Shown here one piece after another: positions 10,415 to 20,241 of a stretch of DNA of 64,000 nucleotides; within the stretch, counting starts at the first letter, position 1, and every line of letters begins with the position of its first letter. The DNA lies in assembly GCF_014207855.1 (NCBI RefSeq), contig NZ_JACHKZ010000017.1:23979-87978 (forward strand). Direction: 5' to 3'. The DNA comes from Comamonas odontotermitis (GTDB lineage: Bacteria; Pseudomonadota; Gammaproteobacteria; Burkholderiales; Burkholderiaceae_C). The notes under the pieces were generated by a model, which saw only the letters and a list, made by a program, of their open reading frames with translations, searched no databases and was not told the origin of the DNA. The position numbers were made by a program, and so were the translations under genes.

Positions 10415-11734
10415 ATGCAAACCCGATTCGACACCCTGGATCAGTGGCTGGCCCACTGCGAGCAGATTCACCCCTCCACCATCGATATGGGCCTGACGCG
10501 CGTCAAGGCCGTGGCAGAGCGGCTGGCGCTGCGCTTTGACTGCCCCGTGATTACCGTGGCGGGCACCAACGGCAAGGGCTCGACCTGCGCCATGGCAGAG
10601 GCAATTGCCCTGGAGTCGGGCTATCGCCCGGGTGTGTTCACCTCGCCGCACCTTGTGCATTTTGAAGAGCGCTGCCGCGTGCGGGGCGAGATCGTGTCTG
10701 CCGCAGATTTGATGCCGCACTTTGAGGCAGTAGAAGCTGCGCGGCTGCAATCGCCAGAAATCTCGTTGACCTATTTCGAGTTCACGACGCTGGCAATCCT
10801 GCGCCTTTTGAGCCTGGCCAAGTTGGATGTCGCCATTCTGGAAGTGGGTCTTGGGGGGCGGCTCGATGCCACCAACATCATCGACACCGACTGCGCCATC
10901 ATCACCAGCGTCGATCTGGATCATATGGATCTGCTGGGGCCAGACCGCGAATCGATTGGCCGGGAGAAGGCCGGCATCATGCGCCCCGGCAAGCCTGCTG
11001 TGGTGAGCGATCCCATGCCGCCGCAAAGCGTGATCGACCATGCCGAGGAGATTGGCGCCGATTTGTGGCGCTTTGGCCGCGATTTCAACTATGAAGGCGA
11101 CAAGCAGCAGTGGAGCTGGGCCGGACGGGGTCGCCGCTATTCGGGCATGGCCTACCCAGCGCTTCGCGGCGCCAACCAGCTGGTCAACGCATCGGGTGTG
11201 CTGGCAGCTTATGAAGCATTGCGTAACAAATTGCCGGTCACGGCCCAGGCGGTGCGCAATGGCCTGGCGATGGTCGAGCTGCCGGGGCGCTTTCAGATCG
11301 TGCCGGGTCAGCCCACGCTGGTGCTGGACGTGGGGCACAACCCGCACGCCATTGCAGCGCTCACCGCCAATCTGGATGCCATGGGTTATTTCCCGGTCAC
11401 GCATGCCATTTTCGGCGCCATGCACGACAAGGACCTGACGCCCATGCTGCGCAAGATCGGGCCGCTGGTCGACCGCTGGTACTTCACCGATCTGCCCACG
11501 CCGCGCGCCGAGAAGGCAGCTGATCTGCAGTCCAAATGGAATGCCGTGCAGATGCTGTCGGACAAACGCCACGATGTAACAACCAGCTGCCATCCAGACC
11601 CCATGGCAGCTTTGCAGGCTGCTATCGAAGCTGCAGAACCCGCTGATAGAATTGTGGTTTTCGGCTCGTTCTATACGGTGGGTGGGGTGTTGAAGGATGG
11701 TGTTCCCCGGCTGGATGCCAAGCACCTGAACTGA
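10415..11734 (+). CDS. folC: Dihydrofolate synthase / folylpolyglutamate synthase, 439 aa
   Basis: Adds glutamate to dihydropteroate and then to tetrahydrofolates. The Mur-ligase-type P-loop GTNGKGS is at residues 50-56 (VITVAGTNGKGSTCAMAEAI); the omega loop and second ATP motif (LEVGLGGRLDATNIID) and the C-terminal ligase domain (VLDVGHNPHAIAAL, then FGAMHDKDL) follow. ATG at 10415 chosen because it fits the family N-terminus; upstream codons overlap the divergent ArsC-like gene. Followed after 47 bp by the SPOR protein, an order (folC-SPOR/DedD-cvpA-purF) also known from enterobacteria. Confidence 0.95.
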   Translation: MQTRFDTLDQWLAHCEQIHPSTIDMGLTRVKAVAERLALRFDCPVITVAGTNGKGSTCAMAEAIALESGYRPGVFTSPHLVHFEERCRVRGEIVSAADLMPHFEAVEAARLQSPEISLTYFEFTTLAILRLLSLAKLDVAILEVGLGGRLDATNIIDTDCAIITSVDLDHMDLLGPDRESIGREKAGIMRPGKPAVVSDPMPPQSVIDHAEEIGADLWRFGRDFNYEGDKQQWSWAGRGRRYSGMAYPALRGANQLVNASGVLAAYEALRNKLPVTAQAVRNGLAMVELPGRFQIVPGQPTLVLDVGHNPHAIAALTANLDAMGYFPVTHAIFGAMHDKDLTPMLRKIGPLVDRWYFTDLPTPRAEKAADLQSKWNAVQMLSDKRHDVTTSCHPDPMAALQAAIEAAEPADRIVVFGSFYTVGGVLKDGVPRLDAKHLN

Positions 11735-11781
11735 GTGCCGCCTGACGGTGGTACCGCCCGACGCTCAACTCCAAATCGTCC

Positions 11782-12807
11782 ATGGCAATTTTCAATCTTC
11801 GATGGCCCGGCAAAAAACAGCAGGACGCTGAAAACCAGCGTGTGATACGTGCGCCACGCAGCAACCCTGCCGAAAGCGCCGATGCCATGCGGCGGCGCGC
11901 GCGCCACCGCCTGATCGGCGCGACCGTGCTGGTGCTGCTGGCCATCATCGGCTTTCCGATGCTGTTCGATACCCAGCCGCGCCCGCTGCCGGTGAATGCT
12001 TCCATCGAGATTCCGGACCGCGAAAGGGTGGCTGCGCTGAGCGTGCCCCCCGCCGCCTCGGTGGGGCCAGCCCGTGCCGACAATGGGTTGGTGGCCGGTG
12101 AAGAAATTGTCTCCGGCAGCAGCGCGGGCCGCCAGGCATCGGGCGCCGCACAGAATGCAGCAACCGCTGCGGCAGCAGCAAGCGCGGCTGCCGCAGCGGC
12201 CGCTTCGGCAAAGCCTGTAGACAAGCCCGCAGTCAACAAACCAGAGACCAAGCCCGCAGTCAACAAACCAGAGACCAAGCCCGAGGCCAAACCAGAGCAC
12301 AAGCCTGAAACCAAGCCCAAGGAAGAGCCCAGGCCAACGCCCAAGCCAGAGGCCAAACCAGATCCCAAACCGGAGTCCAAGCCCGAGGCCAAACCCCAGT
12401 CCAAGCCAGAAGCAAAGCCTGAGGCCAAGCCCAAGGAAGAGCCCAAGAAGGAAGAAAAGCCCAAAGAGCAGGCTAAGCCCAAGCGGGACGACGAGGCAGA
12501 CCGCGTCCGCGCCATGATGGAAGGCCGCAGCAACGCTGCTGCGGCGTCCGCCGCCAAGCCCGAAGCGGCTGCCGCGTCGTCGCGTTACATCATTCAGGTA
12601 GGCGCGTTTGCCGAAGCGGAAAAGGCTTCCGAAGTACGCGCCAAGCTGCAGATGGCGGGGGTTTCTGCCTTCACGCAGAATGTCAAGACCTCGGCGGGCA
12701 ACCGCATCCGTGTGCGTGTGGGGCCCTTCAACAGCAAGGAAGAGGCTGAACGCGCCGCAGCCAAGGTCAAGGCCCAGGGCCTGCCCGCTGCGCTGGTGCC
12801 CATGTAG
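11782..12807 (+). CDS. SPOR-domain cell-division protein (DedD/FtsN-like), 341 aa
   Basis: Bitopic inner-membrane protein: short cytoplasmic N-terminus, one membrane helix (about 44-62, LIGATVLVLLAIIGFPMLF), a long periplasmic tether, and a C-terminal SPOR domain (about 268-341, RYIIQVGAFAEAEKASEVR to end) that binds denuded septal peptidoglycan. The tether (about 140-240) is an Ala run followed by KPE/KPA-type repeats that should form an extended polyproline-like rod; two codon-identical 27-bp units are tandem at 12223-12276. Position between folC and cvpA corresponds to dedD of E. coli. Confidence 0.88.
   Translation: MAIFNLRWPGKKQQDAENQRVIRAPRSNPAESADAMRRRARHRLIGATVLVLLAIIGFPMLFDTQPRPLPVNASIEIPDRERVAALSVPPAASVGPARADNGLVAGEEIVSGSSAGRQASGAAQNAATAAAAASAAAAAAASAKPVDKPAVNKPETKPAVNKPETKPEAKPEHKPETKPKEEPRPTPKPEAKPDPKPESKPEAKPQSKPEAKPEAKPKEEPKKEEKPKEQAKPKRDDEADRVRAMMEGRSNAAAASAAKPEAAAASSRYIIQVGAFAEAEKASEVRAKLQMAGVSAFTQNVKTSAGNRIRVRVGPFNSKEEAERAAAKVKAQGLPAALVPM
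12223..12276 (+). repeat. Tandem 27-bp repeat in the SPOR protein tether
   Basis: Two exact copies (12223-12249 and 12250-12276), each encoding nine residues of the KPAVNKPET type, start the Lys/Pro-rich tether. Exact identity suggests recent duplication or slippage. Confidence 0.85.
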
Positions 12808-12896
12808 GCGTGGGCGTCGGTGCTTGTGATGCAGTGTCATGACCCCATCTGCTGGCCATGCGCTTGGTGCGCAGACCCGCTTGCCTGAGGCTGTTT

Positions 12897-13436
12897 GTGG
12901 CAGCGCTTGATTGGGTACTGCTGGTGGTGTTGCTGGGCTCGGTGCTGATTGGCGCCTGGCGTGGCCTGGTGTTCGAGGTGCTGTCCCTGGCCAGCTGGGT
13001 GCTGGCATTCTTTGCCGCGCGGCTGTGGGGAGGGGCGGTCGGTGCATGGCTGCCCATGCAGGATATGGACGAGGGCTTGCGTACCGGGGCTGGCTTTGTA
13101 ATTGCCTTCATCGCCGCCTTGTTTGCATTGGGTGTGGTGATCTGGCTCATTGGCAAGCTGGTTACCATGGTAGGCCTGCGCCCCTTTGACCGCGCTCTGG
13201 GCGCCTTGATCGGTGCTGTGCGAGGGGTGTTACTACTTGTATTGATCGCTCTGGTTTTTCTGCTGACACCGATGCGGGAATCGCAAATCTGGAACACTTC
13301 CGTATTGGCGCCGTATCTGGTGTCTGCAGTGTCGGTATTGCGGCCATGGATGCCGCAGGAAATGGGAAGACATTGGTCTTCGCTGGTGGACCAGCTCACC
13401 GAGGCTGGTTCGCGCATCGCGGCAGAGCCGCGTTAA
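12897..13436 (+). CDS. cvpA: CvpA family membrane protein, 179 aa
   Basis: Four-helix inner-membrane protein of the colicin V production family; its cellular role is linked to envelope stress and purF co-expression. Hydrophobic segments start at about 5 ([21 protein letters not shown]), 28, 65 and 100. An ATG at 12858 would add 13 charged residues, but the GTG at 12897, preceded by GAGG at a proper distance, gives the typical family start (xALDWVLL). It ends 19 bp before purF, so the two are probably co-transcribed. Confidence 0.88.
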   Translation: MAALDWVLLVVLLGSVLIGAWRGLVFEVLSLASWVLAFFAARLWGGAVGAWLPMQDMDEGLRTGAGFVIAFIAALFALGVVIWLIGKLVTMVGLRPFDRALGALIGAVRGVLLLVLIALVFLLTPMRESQIWNTSVLAPYLVSAVSVLRPWMPQEMGRHWSSLVDQLTEAGSRIAAEPR

Positions 13437-13455
13437 CGTATTTGGAACGCTCAAT

Positions 13456-14961
13456 ATGTGTGGAATCGTCGGAGTCGTCAGTAGCACGCCGGTCAATCAA
13501 TTGATCTATGACGCGCTGTTGCTGTTGCAACACCGTGGACAGGATGCAGCCGGCATCGCAACGCAACAGGGACGCAAGTTCTTCATGCACAAGGCCAAGG
13601 GCATGGTCAAGGATGTGTTCCGCACACGTAACATGCGCGCCTTGCCGGGCAATGTGGGACTGGGCCAGGTGCGTTACCCCACGGCTGGCAATGCGTTCAG
13701 CGAAGAAGAGGCGCAGCCTTTCTACGTCAACGCACCATTTGGCATCGTGCTGGTACACAACGGCAACCTGACCAACGCGGTCGAGCTGCGCAAGGAGCTG
13801 TTCTCGGCCGATCATCGCCACACCAATACCGATAGCGACTCGGAAGTGCTGCTCAACGTGTTTGCCCATGAGCTTGAGCGTGCCACGCGCGGTGTTCCGC
13901 TGCAAAAGACCGACGTGTTCAACGCCGTTCGAGCAGTGCACAAGCGCATCAAGGGCTCGTATGCGGTGATCGCGCTGATTGCCGGCCACGGCGTTGTGGC
14001 TTTCCGCGACCCCAATGGCATCCGCCCGCTGTGCATTGGCAGAGGGGCGGACGGCACGGTCATGGTGGCGAGCGAATCGGTGGCGCTGGAAGGCACCATG
14101 CAGCAGCTCGACCGGGACATTGCGCCCGGCGAAGCTGTGTTCATCGACGATGACGGCACCATCACTTTCGAGCAATGTGCCGACAATGCCACTCTGCATC
14201 CATGCATCTTTGAATTTGTCTACCTTGCACGTCCTGATTCCGTGCTCGACGGCATGTCGGTCTACCAGGCCCGTCTGAACCTGGGCGAGACCCTGGCCAA
14301 GCGCGTGGTCTCCATGGTGCCGCCCAATGAGATCGATGCTGTGATTCCCATCCCTGAATCGAGCCGCCCCAGTGCCATGCAACTGGCGCAATTGCTGGGC
14401 AAACCGTACCGCGAAGGCTTCGTCAAGAACCGCTATGTGGGCCGCACCTTCATCATGCCGGGCCAGGGCACGCGCAAGAAATCGGTGCGCCAGAAGCTCA
14501 ATGCCATCAGCAGCGAGTTCAAGGGCCGCAATGTGCTGCTGGTGGATGACTCCATCGTCCGCGGCACCACATCCAAAGAGATCGTGCAGATGGCGCGCGA
14601 TGCAGGTGCCAACAAGGTGTACCTGGCCAGTGCCGCGCCGCCAGTGCGTTTCCCCAATGTCTACGGCATTGACATGCCCACCGCCAAGGAACTGGTGGCG
14701 CACGACCGCAGCCTGGAAGAGATTCGCCAGTACATTGGCTGCGATGCATTGATCTACCAGGATGTGGATGGGATGAAGAAGGCCGTGGGCAAGCTCAATA
14801 CCGACGTGCATGGTTTTGAGGCATCCTGCTTTGATGGCGTCTACGTCACCGGCATCACCGCTGAAGGAATCTCGCGCGTCAATGAAGGCCGCGTTGCCAC
14901 GGAAGAAGACGAGGTAGATACCTCGCGCCTGTCGCTGCGCAATGCCGCTGATGTAGCTTGA
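13456..14961 (+). CDS. purF: Amidophosphoribosyltransferase, 501 aa
   Basis: Commits PRPP to purine synthesis by transferring the glutamine amide. It begins MCGIVGVV, so Cys2 becomes the N-terminal nucleophile directly, with no propeptide. The N-terminal half is a class II glutaminase domain; the C-terminal phosphoribosyltransferase domain has the PRPP loop [18 protein letters not shown] near residues 355-375. Length is normal. It sits in the cvpA-purF-metZ order common in beta- and gammaproteobacteria. Confidence 0.97.
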   Translation: MCGIVGVVSSTPVNQLIYDALLLLQHRGQDAAGIATQQGRKFFMHKAKGMVKDVFRTRNMRALPGNVGLGQVRYPTAGNAFSEEEAQPFYVNAPFGIVLVHNGNLTNAVELRKELFSADHRHTNTDSDSEVLLNVFAHELERATRGVPLQKTDVFNAVRAVHKRIKGSYAVIALIAGHGVVAFRDPNGIRPLCIGRGADGTVMVASESVALEGTMQQLDRDIAPGEAVFIDDDGTITFEQCADNATLHPCIFEFVYLARPDSVLDGMSVYQARLNLGETLAKRVVSMVPPNEIDAVIPIPESSRPSAMQLAQLLGKPYREGFVKNRYVGRTFIMPGQGTRKKSVRQKLNAISSEFKGRNVLLVDDSIVRGTTSKEIVQMARDAGANKVYLASAAPPVRFPNVYGIDMPTAKELVAHDRSLEEIRQYIGCDALIYQDVDGMKKAVGKLNTDVHGFEASCFDGVYVTGITAEGISRVNEGRVATEEDEVDTSRLSLRNAADVA

Positions 14962-14991
14962 TCACGGCCGTCTGGTCGTACTGGAATCTGA

Positions 14992-16206
14992 ATGACAAAT
15001 AAAGCATTGCCGCAGGGTCTGCATCCAGACACCTTGGCGGTTCGTGAGGCTGTGGAACGCAGCCAATGGGGTGAGCACAGCGAAGCCCTGTATCTGGCCA
15101 GCAGCTTTGTGCAGCCCAGCGCCGAGACGGCAGCACGCCGTTTTGCCGCGCAGGAAGAAGGCTACACCTACACGCGCACCAGCAACCCCACCGTGACAAG
15201 CTTCGAGCGCAGGCTGGCCGCGATGGAAGGCACCGAGTGTGCAGTGGCCACATCCACGGGCATGTCTGCCATTCTCCTGGTGGCACTTACTGCACTGAAG
15301 ACCGGCGATCACGTCATCTGCTCGCAGTCCATGTTTGGCTCCACCATCAAGCTCCTGGGCACCGAAATGGCGCGCTTCGGGGTGGAGACCACCTTTGTGT
15401 CGCAAACCGATACCGCAGCCTGGAAGGCAGCCATCAAGCCAAACACGCGCATGCTGTTTGCTGAAACGCCGACCAACCCGCTCACCGACCTGTGCGACAT
15501 CGCTGCGCTGGCCGACATTGCCCATGCCCACGGTGCCTTGCTGGCCGTGGACAACAGCTTTGCCACTCCCGTGCTGCAGCAGCCTGCCAGGCTTGGGGCC
15601 GATCTCGTCGTGCATTCGGGCACCAAGTTCCTCGACGGCCAGGGCCGCGTCATGGCGGGCGCCGTCTGCGGCACGGTGGCGCTGGTGGACAAGGTGATGG
15701 GCACCTTCCTGCGCAGCGGTGGCCTGAACCTCTCGCCTTTCAACGCCTGGGTGGTGATGAAGGGGTTGGAGACGCTCTCGCTGCGCGTCAAGGCAGAAAG
15801 CGCTGCTGCGCTGGAGCTGGCCGCCTGGCTGGAAGCGCACCCCAAGGTGGCACGGGTTTACTATCCGGGCCTCAAGAGCCATCCGCAGCACGAGCTGGCC
15901 ATGCGCCAGCAAAACGGGCTGGGTGGCGCCGTGTTGTCGTTCGATGTGCGTGGCCACAATGCCGAGCAATTGCGCGCCAACGCCTTCCATGTGATCGACA
16001 GCACCTTGCTGTGCAGCATCACCGCCAACCTGGGCGATGTGAAAACCACCATCACCCACCCGGCCAGCACCTCGCACGGCCGCCTGACCGAAGAGCAGCG
16101 CCAGGCCGCTGGCGTGGGCCAGGGCCTGATTCGCATCTCCGTGGGGCTGGAGCATCTGGATGATCTGAAAGCCGACCTCTCCCGCGGACTGGATACTCTC
16201 AAATGA
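14992..16206 (+). CDS. metZ: O-succinylhomoserine sulfhydrylase, 404 aa
   Basis: PLP enzyme of the Cys/Met metabolism family that makes homocysteine directly from O-succinylhomoserine and sulphide. The PLP lysine is about Lys212 in [12 protein letters not shown]; upstream are YTRTSNPT and the substrate-binding stretch SQSMFGST. Among close relatives, the gene neighbourhood (directly after purF) and the start [13 protein letters not shown] point to MetZ rather than MetB or MetY. It overlaps the next gene, gltX, by 4 bp (ATGA). Confidence 0.92.
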   Translation: MTNKALPQGLHPDTLAVREAVERSQWGEHSEALYLASSFVQPSAETAARRFAAQEEGYTYTRTSNPTVTSFERRLAAMEGTECAVATSTGMSAILLVALTALKTGDHVICSQSMFGSTIKLLGTEMARFGVETTFVSQTDTAAWKAAIKPNTRMLFAETPTNPLTDLCDIAALADIAHAHGALLAVDNSFATPVLQQPARLGADLVVHSGTKFLDGQGRVMAGAVCGTVALVDKVMGTFLRSGGLNLSPFNAWVVMKGLETLSLRVKAESAAALELAAWLEAHPKVARVYYPGLKSHPQHELAMRQQNGLGGAVLSFDVRGHNAEQLRANAFHVIDSTLLCSITANLGDVKTTITHPASTSHGRLTEEQRQAAGVGQGLIRISVGLEHLDDLKADLSRGLDTLK

Positions 16207-17603
16207 CACAAAAAGTACGTACCCGATTCGCACCTTCGCCAACCGGCTTTATCCACCTGGGCAATATTCGCTCGGCTTTGTATCCCTGGGCCTTTGCACG
16301 TGCCAACCAGGGTGATTTCATCCTGCGCATCGAAGACACTGACCTGGAGCGCTCCACGCAGGCATCGGTCGATGTCATTCTGGAAGGCATGGCCTGGCTC
16401 CAGCTCACGCCCGACGAAGGCCCGTTCTACCAGATGCAGCGTATGGCACGCTATAAAGAAGTGCTGGCCACCTTGCAGGAAAAGGGTGCTGTCTACCCCT
16501 GCTACATGAGCATGGAAGAGCTGGACGCGCTGCGCGAAAAGCAAATGGCCAACAAGGAAAAACCGCGTTACGACGGTACCTGGCGACCAGAGCCCGGCAA
16601 GGTGCTGCCTCCGGTACCGGAAGGCGTCAAGCCCGTGCTGCGCTTCAAGACACCCTTGACCGGTGTGGTCGGTTGGGACGACAAATGCAAGGGCCACATC
16701 GAGTTCCAGAACTCGGAGCTGGATGACCTCGTGATCGCGCGCCCCGATGGCACACCCACCTACAACTTCTGCGTCTGCGTGGACGACATGGACATGAACA
16801 TCACCCACGTGATCCGGGGTGACGACCATGTCAACAACACGCCGCGTCAGATCCACATCTTTGAGGCGCTAGGGGCAACTGTGCCTGTGTTTGCCCACCT
16901 GCCCACTGTGCTCAACGAGCAGGGCGAGAAGATGAGCAAGCGCAATGGCGCCAAAGCCGTCACCCAATACCGTGACGAAGGCTACCTGCCTGACGCCATG
17001 GTGAACTACCTCGCGCGCCTGGGCTGGAGCCACGGCGATGATGAAATCTTCTCGCGCCAACAGTTTCTGGAGTGGTTCAACCTGGATCACCTGGGCCGCA
17101 GCGCGGGCCAGTTCGACGATGCCAAACTGCGCTGGGTGAATGCACAGCACATGAAGATGACGCCCGATGATGAGCTGGCCGCCATGGTGATGCCTTTTCT
17201 GCAGAAGCAGGGTCTTGATTCGCGGGAGCTGGCCGATGGCCGCATGTCGCGCATCTGCGGCCTCTTCAAGGATCGCTGCGACACCCTGGTTGATCTGGCC
17301 AACTGGGTCCAGGTGTTCTACCGCGATCCTCAGCCAACCGCAGAAGACCTGGCGCAACATGTAACCGCTGAAATCACGCCTGTGATCGATGAGCTCCTGG
17401 AGGTACTGGCGCAGGGCGACTGGAGCAAGGAATCCATCAGTGCGGGTTTCAAGCAGGTGCTCAAGGCCCACGGCATCAAAATGCCCCAACTGGCAATGCC
17501 GGTGCGGGTTTTGGCGGTGGGCACGGCCCATACGCCATCAGTGGATGCGGTGCTTGCATTGCTGGGCCGTGAAAAAATTATCGAAAGACTCCAAAAGCGA
17601 TAA
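16203..17603 (+). CDS. gltX: Glutamyl-tRNA synthetase, 466 aa
   Basis: Charges tRNA-Glu. Class I signatures are present: HIGH-type motif in [16 protein letters not shown] (residues 9-24) and KMSKRNG near residue 243. Length fits the discriminating bacterial enzyme. Start ATG overlaps the stop of metZ. The stop is 67 bp before the first tRNA of a cluster that contains four tRNA-Glu genes for this enzyme, a suggestive linkage. Confidence 0.97.
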   Translation: MTQKVRTRFAPSPTGFIHLGNIRSALYPWAFARANQGDFILRIEDTDLERSTQASVDVILEGMAWLQLTPDEGPFYQMQRMARYKEVLATLQEKGAVYPCYMSMEELDALREKQMANKEKPRYDGTWRPEPGKVLPPVPEGVKPVLRFKTPLTGVVGWDDKCKGHIEFQNSELDDLVIARPDGTPTYNFCVCVDDMDMNITHVIRGDDHVNNTPRQIHIFEALGATVPVFAHLPTVLNEQGEKMSKRNGAKAVTQYRDEGYLPDAMVNYLARLGWSHGDDEIFSRQQFLEWFNLDHLGRSAGQFDDAKLRWVNAQHMKMTPDDELAAMVMPFLQKQGLDSRELADGRMSRICGLFKDRCDTLVDLANWVQVFYRDPQPTAEDLAQHVTAEITPVIDELLEVLAQGDWSKESISAGFKQVLKAHGIKMPQLAMPVRVLAVGTAHTPSVDAVLALLGREKIIERLQKR

Positions 17604-17612
17604 AATTCACCC

Positions 17613-17618
17613 TATAAT
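17613..17618 (+). promoter_or_regulatory. -10 box of the tRNA cluster promoter
   Basis: A consensus TATAAT lies between the gltX stop and the first tRNA, 53 bp upstream of the mature 5' end. No good -35 is seen at 16-18 bp, so the promoter is tentative. Confidence 0.4.
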
Positions 17619-17670
17619 TCAAGTCTTTGGTGAACGGCACTAGTAACTGAGAGTTGTTTGCCAGGATTTT

Positions 17671-17746
<76 letters not shown>

Positions 17747-17794
17747 AGATTTGTCAGAAACGATGCGTTTTTAATGAATCGGTTCTTAGGTTTT

Positions 17795-17870
17795 GACCCT
17801 ATCGTCTAGAGGCCTAGGACATCACCCTTTCACGGTGAGTACCGGGGTTCGAATCCCCGTAGGGTCGCCA
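17795..17870 (+). tRNA. tRNA-Glu (TTC), copy 1
   Basis: 76-nt cloverleaf, acceptor GACCCTA/TAGGGTC, anticodon loop CTTTCAC (TTC), encoded GCCA end. Confidence 0.97.
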
Positions 17871-17919
17871 AGTTTGAAGCACTTTATGCTATATAATAGC
17901 TAGCAACGCTTCACTGCCA

Positions 17920-17996
17920 GGAGTGGTAGTTCAGTTGGTTAGAATACCGGCCTGTCACGCCGGGGGTCGCGGGTTCGAGTCCCGTCCACTCCGCCA
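17920..17996 (+). tRNA. tRNA-Asp (GTC), copy 1
   Basis: 77-nt cloverleaf, acceptor GGAGTGG/CCACTCC, anticodon GTC, encoded GCCA end. G34 makes it a queuosine substrate and hence a target of the GluQ-RS encoded at 62639-63646. Confidence 0.97.
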
Positions 17997-18016
17997 TTTG
18001 GTCAGTCGCTTGATGC

Positions 18017-18050
18017 AAAAAGCGCCTTTGTATGAAGAGGGCGCTTTTTT
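18017..18050 (+). terminator. Internal terminator after the first Ala-Glu-Asp unit
   Basis: AAAAAGCGCC / GGCGCTTTTT stem with a 13-nt loop and a T6 tail, 20 bp after tRNA-Asp copy 1. It divides the tRNA array into two blocks; the second block must use read-through or its own promoter. Confidence 0.75.
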
Positions 18051-18081
18051 AATCGGTTGCTGAAAAGTAGTTCCAGGTTTT

Positions 18082-18157
18082 GACCCTATCGTCTAGAGGC
18101 CTAGGACATCACCCTTTCACGGTGAGTACCGGGGTTCGAATCCCCGTAGGGTCGCCA
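18082..18157 (+). tRNA. tRNA-Glu (TTC), copy 2
   Basis: Identical to copy 1. It lacks a preceding tRNA-Ala, unlike the other three units. Confidence 0.97.
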
Positions 18158-18205
18158 AGTTTGAAGCGCTTGAAGCTATACAATGTGTAGCAAAGCTTCC
18201 TGCCA

Positions 18206-18282
18206 GGAGTGGTAGTTCAGTTGGTTAGAATACCGGCCTGTCACGCCGGGGGTCGCGGGTTCGAGTCCCGTCCACTCCGCCA
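18206..18282 (+). tRNA. tRNA-Asp (GTC), copy 2
   Basis: Identical to copy 1; spaced 48 nt from tRNA-Glu copy 2 by a spacer identical to those of units 3 and 4. Confidence 0.97.
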
Positions 18283-18390
18283 CAGTTTTAAAATTTGTTG
18301 AGATCATGTCAGGACGCGAAGGGCGCGTGAAGCTGTACTCAGGTACAGCGAACGAGACCGACAAAGTCATGGCGTGATATCAGCAAATTG
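18283..18390 (+). other. Structured spacer 1 between tRNA-Asp copy 2 and tRNA-Ala copy 2
   Basis: 108 nt that align with the 18710-18816 spacer. A hairpin CTGTAC-TCAG-GTACAG forms at the centre, and the blocks GAAGCTGTACT and CCGACAAAGT are shared. Probably a processing or stability element, or a decayed repeat. Confidence 0.5.
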
Positions 18391-18466
<76 letters not shown>

Positions 18467-18508
18467 AATACAACACGCTGGCTGAAAACAGTCAGAAGTT
18501 CTAGGATT

Positions 18509-18584
18509 GACCCTATCGTCTAGAGGCCTAGGACATCACCCTTTCACGGTGAGTACCGGGGTTCGAATCCCCGTAGGGTCGCCA
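18509..18584 (+). tRNA. tRNA-Glu (TTC), copy 3
   Basis: Identical to the other tRNA-Glu copies. Confidence 0.97.
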
Positions 18585-18632
18585 AGTTTGAAGCGCTTGA
18601 AGCTATACAATGTGTAGCAAAGCTTCCTGCCA

Positions 18633-18709
18633 GGAGTGGTAGTTCAGTTGGTTAGAATACCGGCCTGTCACGCCGGGGGTCGCGGGTTCGAGTCCCGTCC
18701 ACTCCGCCA
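18633..18709 (+). tRNA. tRNA-Asp (GTC), copy 3
   Basis: Identical to the other tRNA-Asp copies. Confidence 0.97.
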
Positions 18710-18816
18710 CAGTTTTTAAATGTTTTTAGATCGATCCAAGAAGCGAAGGGATCGCGAAGCTGTACTGAAGTACCGCGAGTGATCCCGACAAAGTATTGGG
18801 TTGATATGGAAATATT
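18710..18816 (+). other. Structured spacer 2 between tRNA-Asp copy 3 and tRNA-Ala copy 3
   Basis: 107 nt, homologous to spacer 1 but diverged. GGGATCGCG and CGCGAGTGATCCC form an outer stem here, while spacer 1 has different bases at these places that also pair in part. Confidence 0.5.
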
Positions 18817-18892
<76 letters not shown>

Positions 18893-18934
18893 AATAAGAC
18901 ACGCTGGCTGAAAACAGTCAGAAGTTCTAGGATT

Positions 18935-19010
18935 GACCCTATCGTCTAGAGGCCTAGGACATCACCCTTTCACGGTGAGTACCGGGGTTCGAATCCCCGT
19001 AGGGTCGCCA
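18935..19010 (+). tRNA. tRNA-Glu (TTC), copy 4
   Basis: Identical to the other tRNA-Glu copies. Confidence 0.97.
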
Positions 19011-19058
19011 AGTTTGAAGCGCTTGAAGCTATACAATGTGTAGCAAAGCTTCCTGCCA

Positions 19059-19135
19059 GGAGTGGTAGTTCAGTTGGTTAGAATACCGGCCTGTCACGCC
19101 GGGGGTCGCGGGTTCGAGTCCCGTCCACTCCGCCA
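19059..19135 (+). tRNA. tRNA-Asp (GTC), copy 4
   Basis: Identical to the other tRNA-Asp copies; last tRNA of the array, followed by a strong terminator. Confidence 0.97.
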
Positions 19136-19141
19136 GATTCC

Positions 19142-19177
19142 AAGCCCTCTTGCGCCAGGCAAGAGGGCTTTTTTGTT
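19142..19177 (+). terminator. Terminator of the tRNA array
   Basis: 12-bp stem AAGCCCTCTTGC / GCAAGAGGGCTT, loop GCCAG, followed by a T-rich tail. Confidence 0.9.
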
Positions 19178-19227
19178 TGCGTCTTGGTTTGTTTTCTTTT
19201 TTCAGTGGCAGCGGGCATATGCCAATA

Positions 19228-19258
19228 AAAATGCCTTCCTATGACAGGAAGGCATTTT
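19228..19258 (-). terminator. Terminator of the SDR dehydrogenase gene
   Basis: 13-bp stem AAAATGCCTTCCT / AGGAAGGCATTTT with a 5-nt loop, 18 bp after the SDR stop; T-rich on the minus strand, possibly bidirectional. Confidence 0.85.
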
Positions 19259-19275
19259 GTTTGAAACGTGGCGAT

Positions 19276-20034
19276 TTATTTGGGGGCGAGGCGAATCGCG
19301 CCGTCCAGGCGAATCACTTCGCCGTTGAGCATGTCGTTTTCGATGATCTGTTTGACCAGCTTGGCATAATCTTCTGGCTTGCCCAGGCGGCTGGGGAAGG
19401 GCACACCAGCTGCGAGCGCATCCTGCACTTCCCGGGGCATGCCAAACAGCATAGGTGTGCCGAAGATGCCGGGTGCAATCGTCATGTTGCGGATGCCATT
19501 GCGTGCCAGATCGCGGGCAATTGGCAAGGTCATGCCCACCACGCCACCCTTGGACGCCGCATACGCCGCCTGGCCGATCTGGCCATCGTAGGCGGCCACA
19601 CTGGCCGTGGAGATCAAGACGCCGCGCTCGCCGGTGGCTTCTGGCTCGTTCTTGCTCATGGCAGTGGCAGCCAGACGGATCATGTTGAAGCTGCCAATCA
19701 GGTTGACAGTGATCGTCTTGCTGAACACGTCCAGTGAGTGCGCGCCGTTCTTGCCTACCGTCTTTTCAGCGGGGGCAATGCCAGCGCAATTGACGAGACC
19801 AAACAGCTTGCCCAGCGAAACGGCCTTGTCGACGACGGCCTGCGCCTGCTCGGCGTTGGATACGTCGCATTTGACGAAAGCGCCACCCAGTTCCTTGGCA
19901 ATGGCTTCGCCTTTGTCTGCATTCATATCGGCGATGATGACCGTTGCGCCTTCCTTGGCCAGCATGCGCGCCGTGCCTTCGCCCAGGCCCGATGCGCCGC
20001 CTGTAACAATGAATACCTTGTTTGAAATTTGCAT
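19276..20034 (-). CDS. SDR-family 3-hydroxyacyl-CoA dehydrogenase-like protein, 252 aa
   Basis: Short-chain dehydrogenase with the NAD(P) loop [10 protein letters not shown] (residues 11-20), the [11 protein letters not shown] segment and the catalytic Ser-Tyr-Lys set ([23 protein letters not shown]). The sequence pattern, with [24 protein letters not shown] near the C-terminus, matches the type II 3-hydroxyacyl-CoA dehydrogenase (HSD17B10-like) group, so a role in fatty-acid or branched-chain breakdown is likely. Asp in IIADMN suggests NAD preference. Single-gene unit with its own terminator. Assignment to a specific substrate is not possible. Confidence 0.88.
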   Translation of the reverse strand: MQISNKVFIVTGGASGLGEGTARMLAKEGATVIIADMNADKGEAIAKELGGAFVKCDVSNAEQAQAVVDKAVSLGKLFGLVNCAGIAPAEKTVGKNGAHSLDVFSKTITVNLIGSFNMIRLAATAMSKNEPEATGERGVLISTASVAAYDGQIGQAAYAASKGGVVGMTLPIARDLARNGIRNMTIAPGIFGTPMLFGMPREVQDALAAGVPFPSRLGKPEDYAKLVKQIIENDMLNGEVIRLDGAIRLAPK

Positions 20035-20183
20035 TGCCGTGTCTCCTTGTTGAGCAGATTGGTTTTAATGGACCTTGGAGCACATTCGCAGGTTCTTCAC
20101 CCAGCAAGGCTATGCAGGCTCCAAGTTGACGTTAACGTCAATTGATCAGCATCTTACCCGAGGACAGTTGCTTTTCCGGTCGC

Positions 20184-20210
20184 AAAAAAAGCCCGCGAAC
20201 GGGCTTTTTG
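20184..20210 (-). terminator. Terminator of the iron-type binding-protein gene
   Basis: AAAAAGCCC / GGGCTTTTT stem with a GCGAAC loop, 32 bp after the stop; T7 tail on the minus strand. Confidence 0.85.
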
Positions 20211-20241
20211 TGTCATGGCTGCGGCGCTCTGCCGCCTGGCG

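Noticed and set aside
11620..11665. TAGC-containing near-palindrome inside folC
   Set aside because: It encodes conserved folC residues (ALQAAIEAAEPADRIVVF), so resemblance to the intergenic palindromes is chance.
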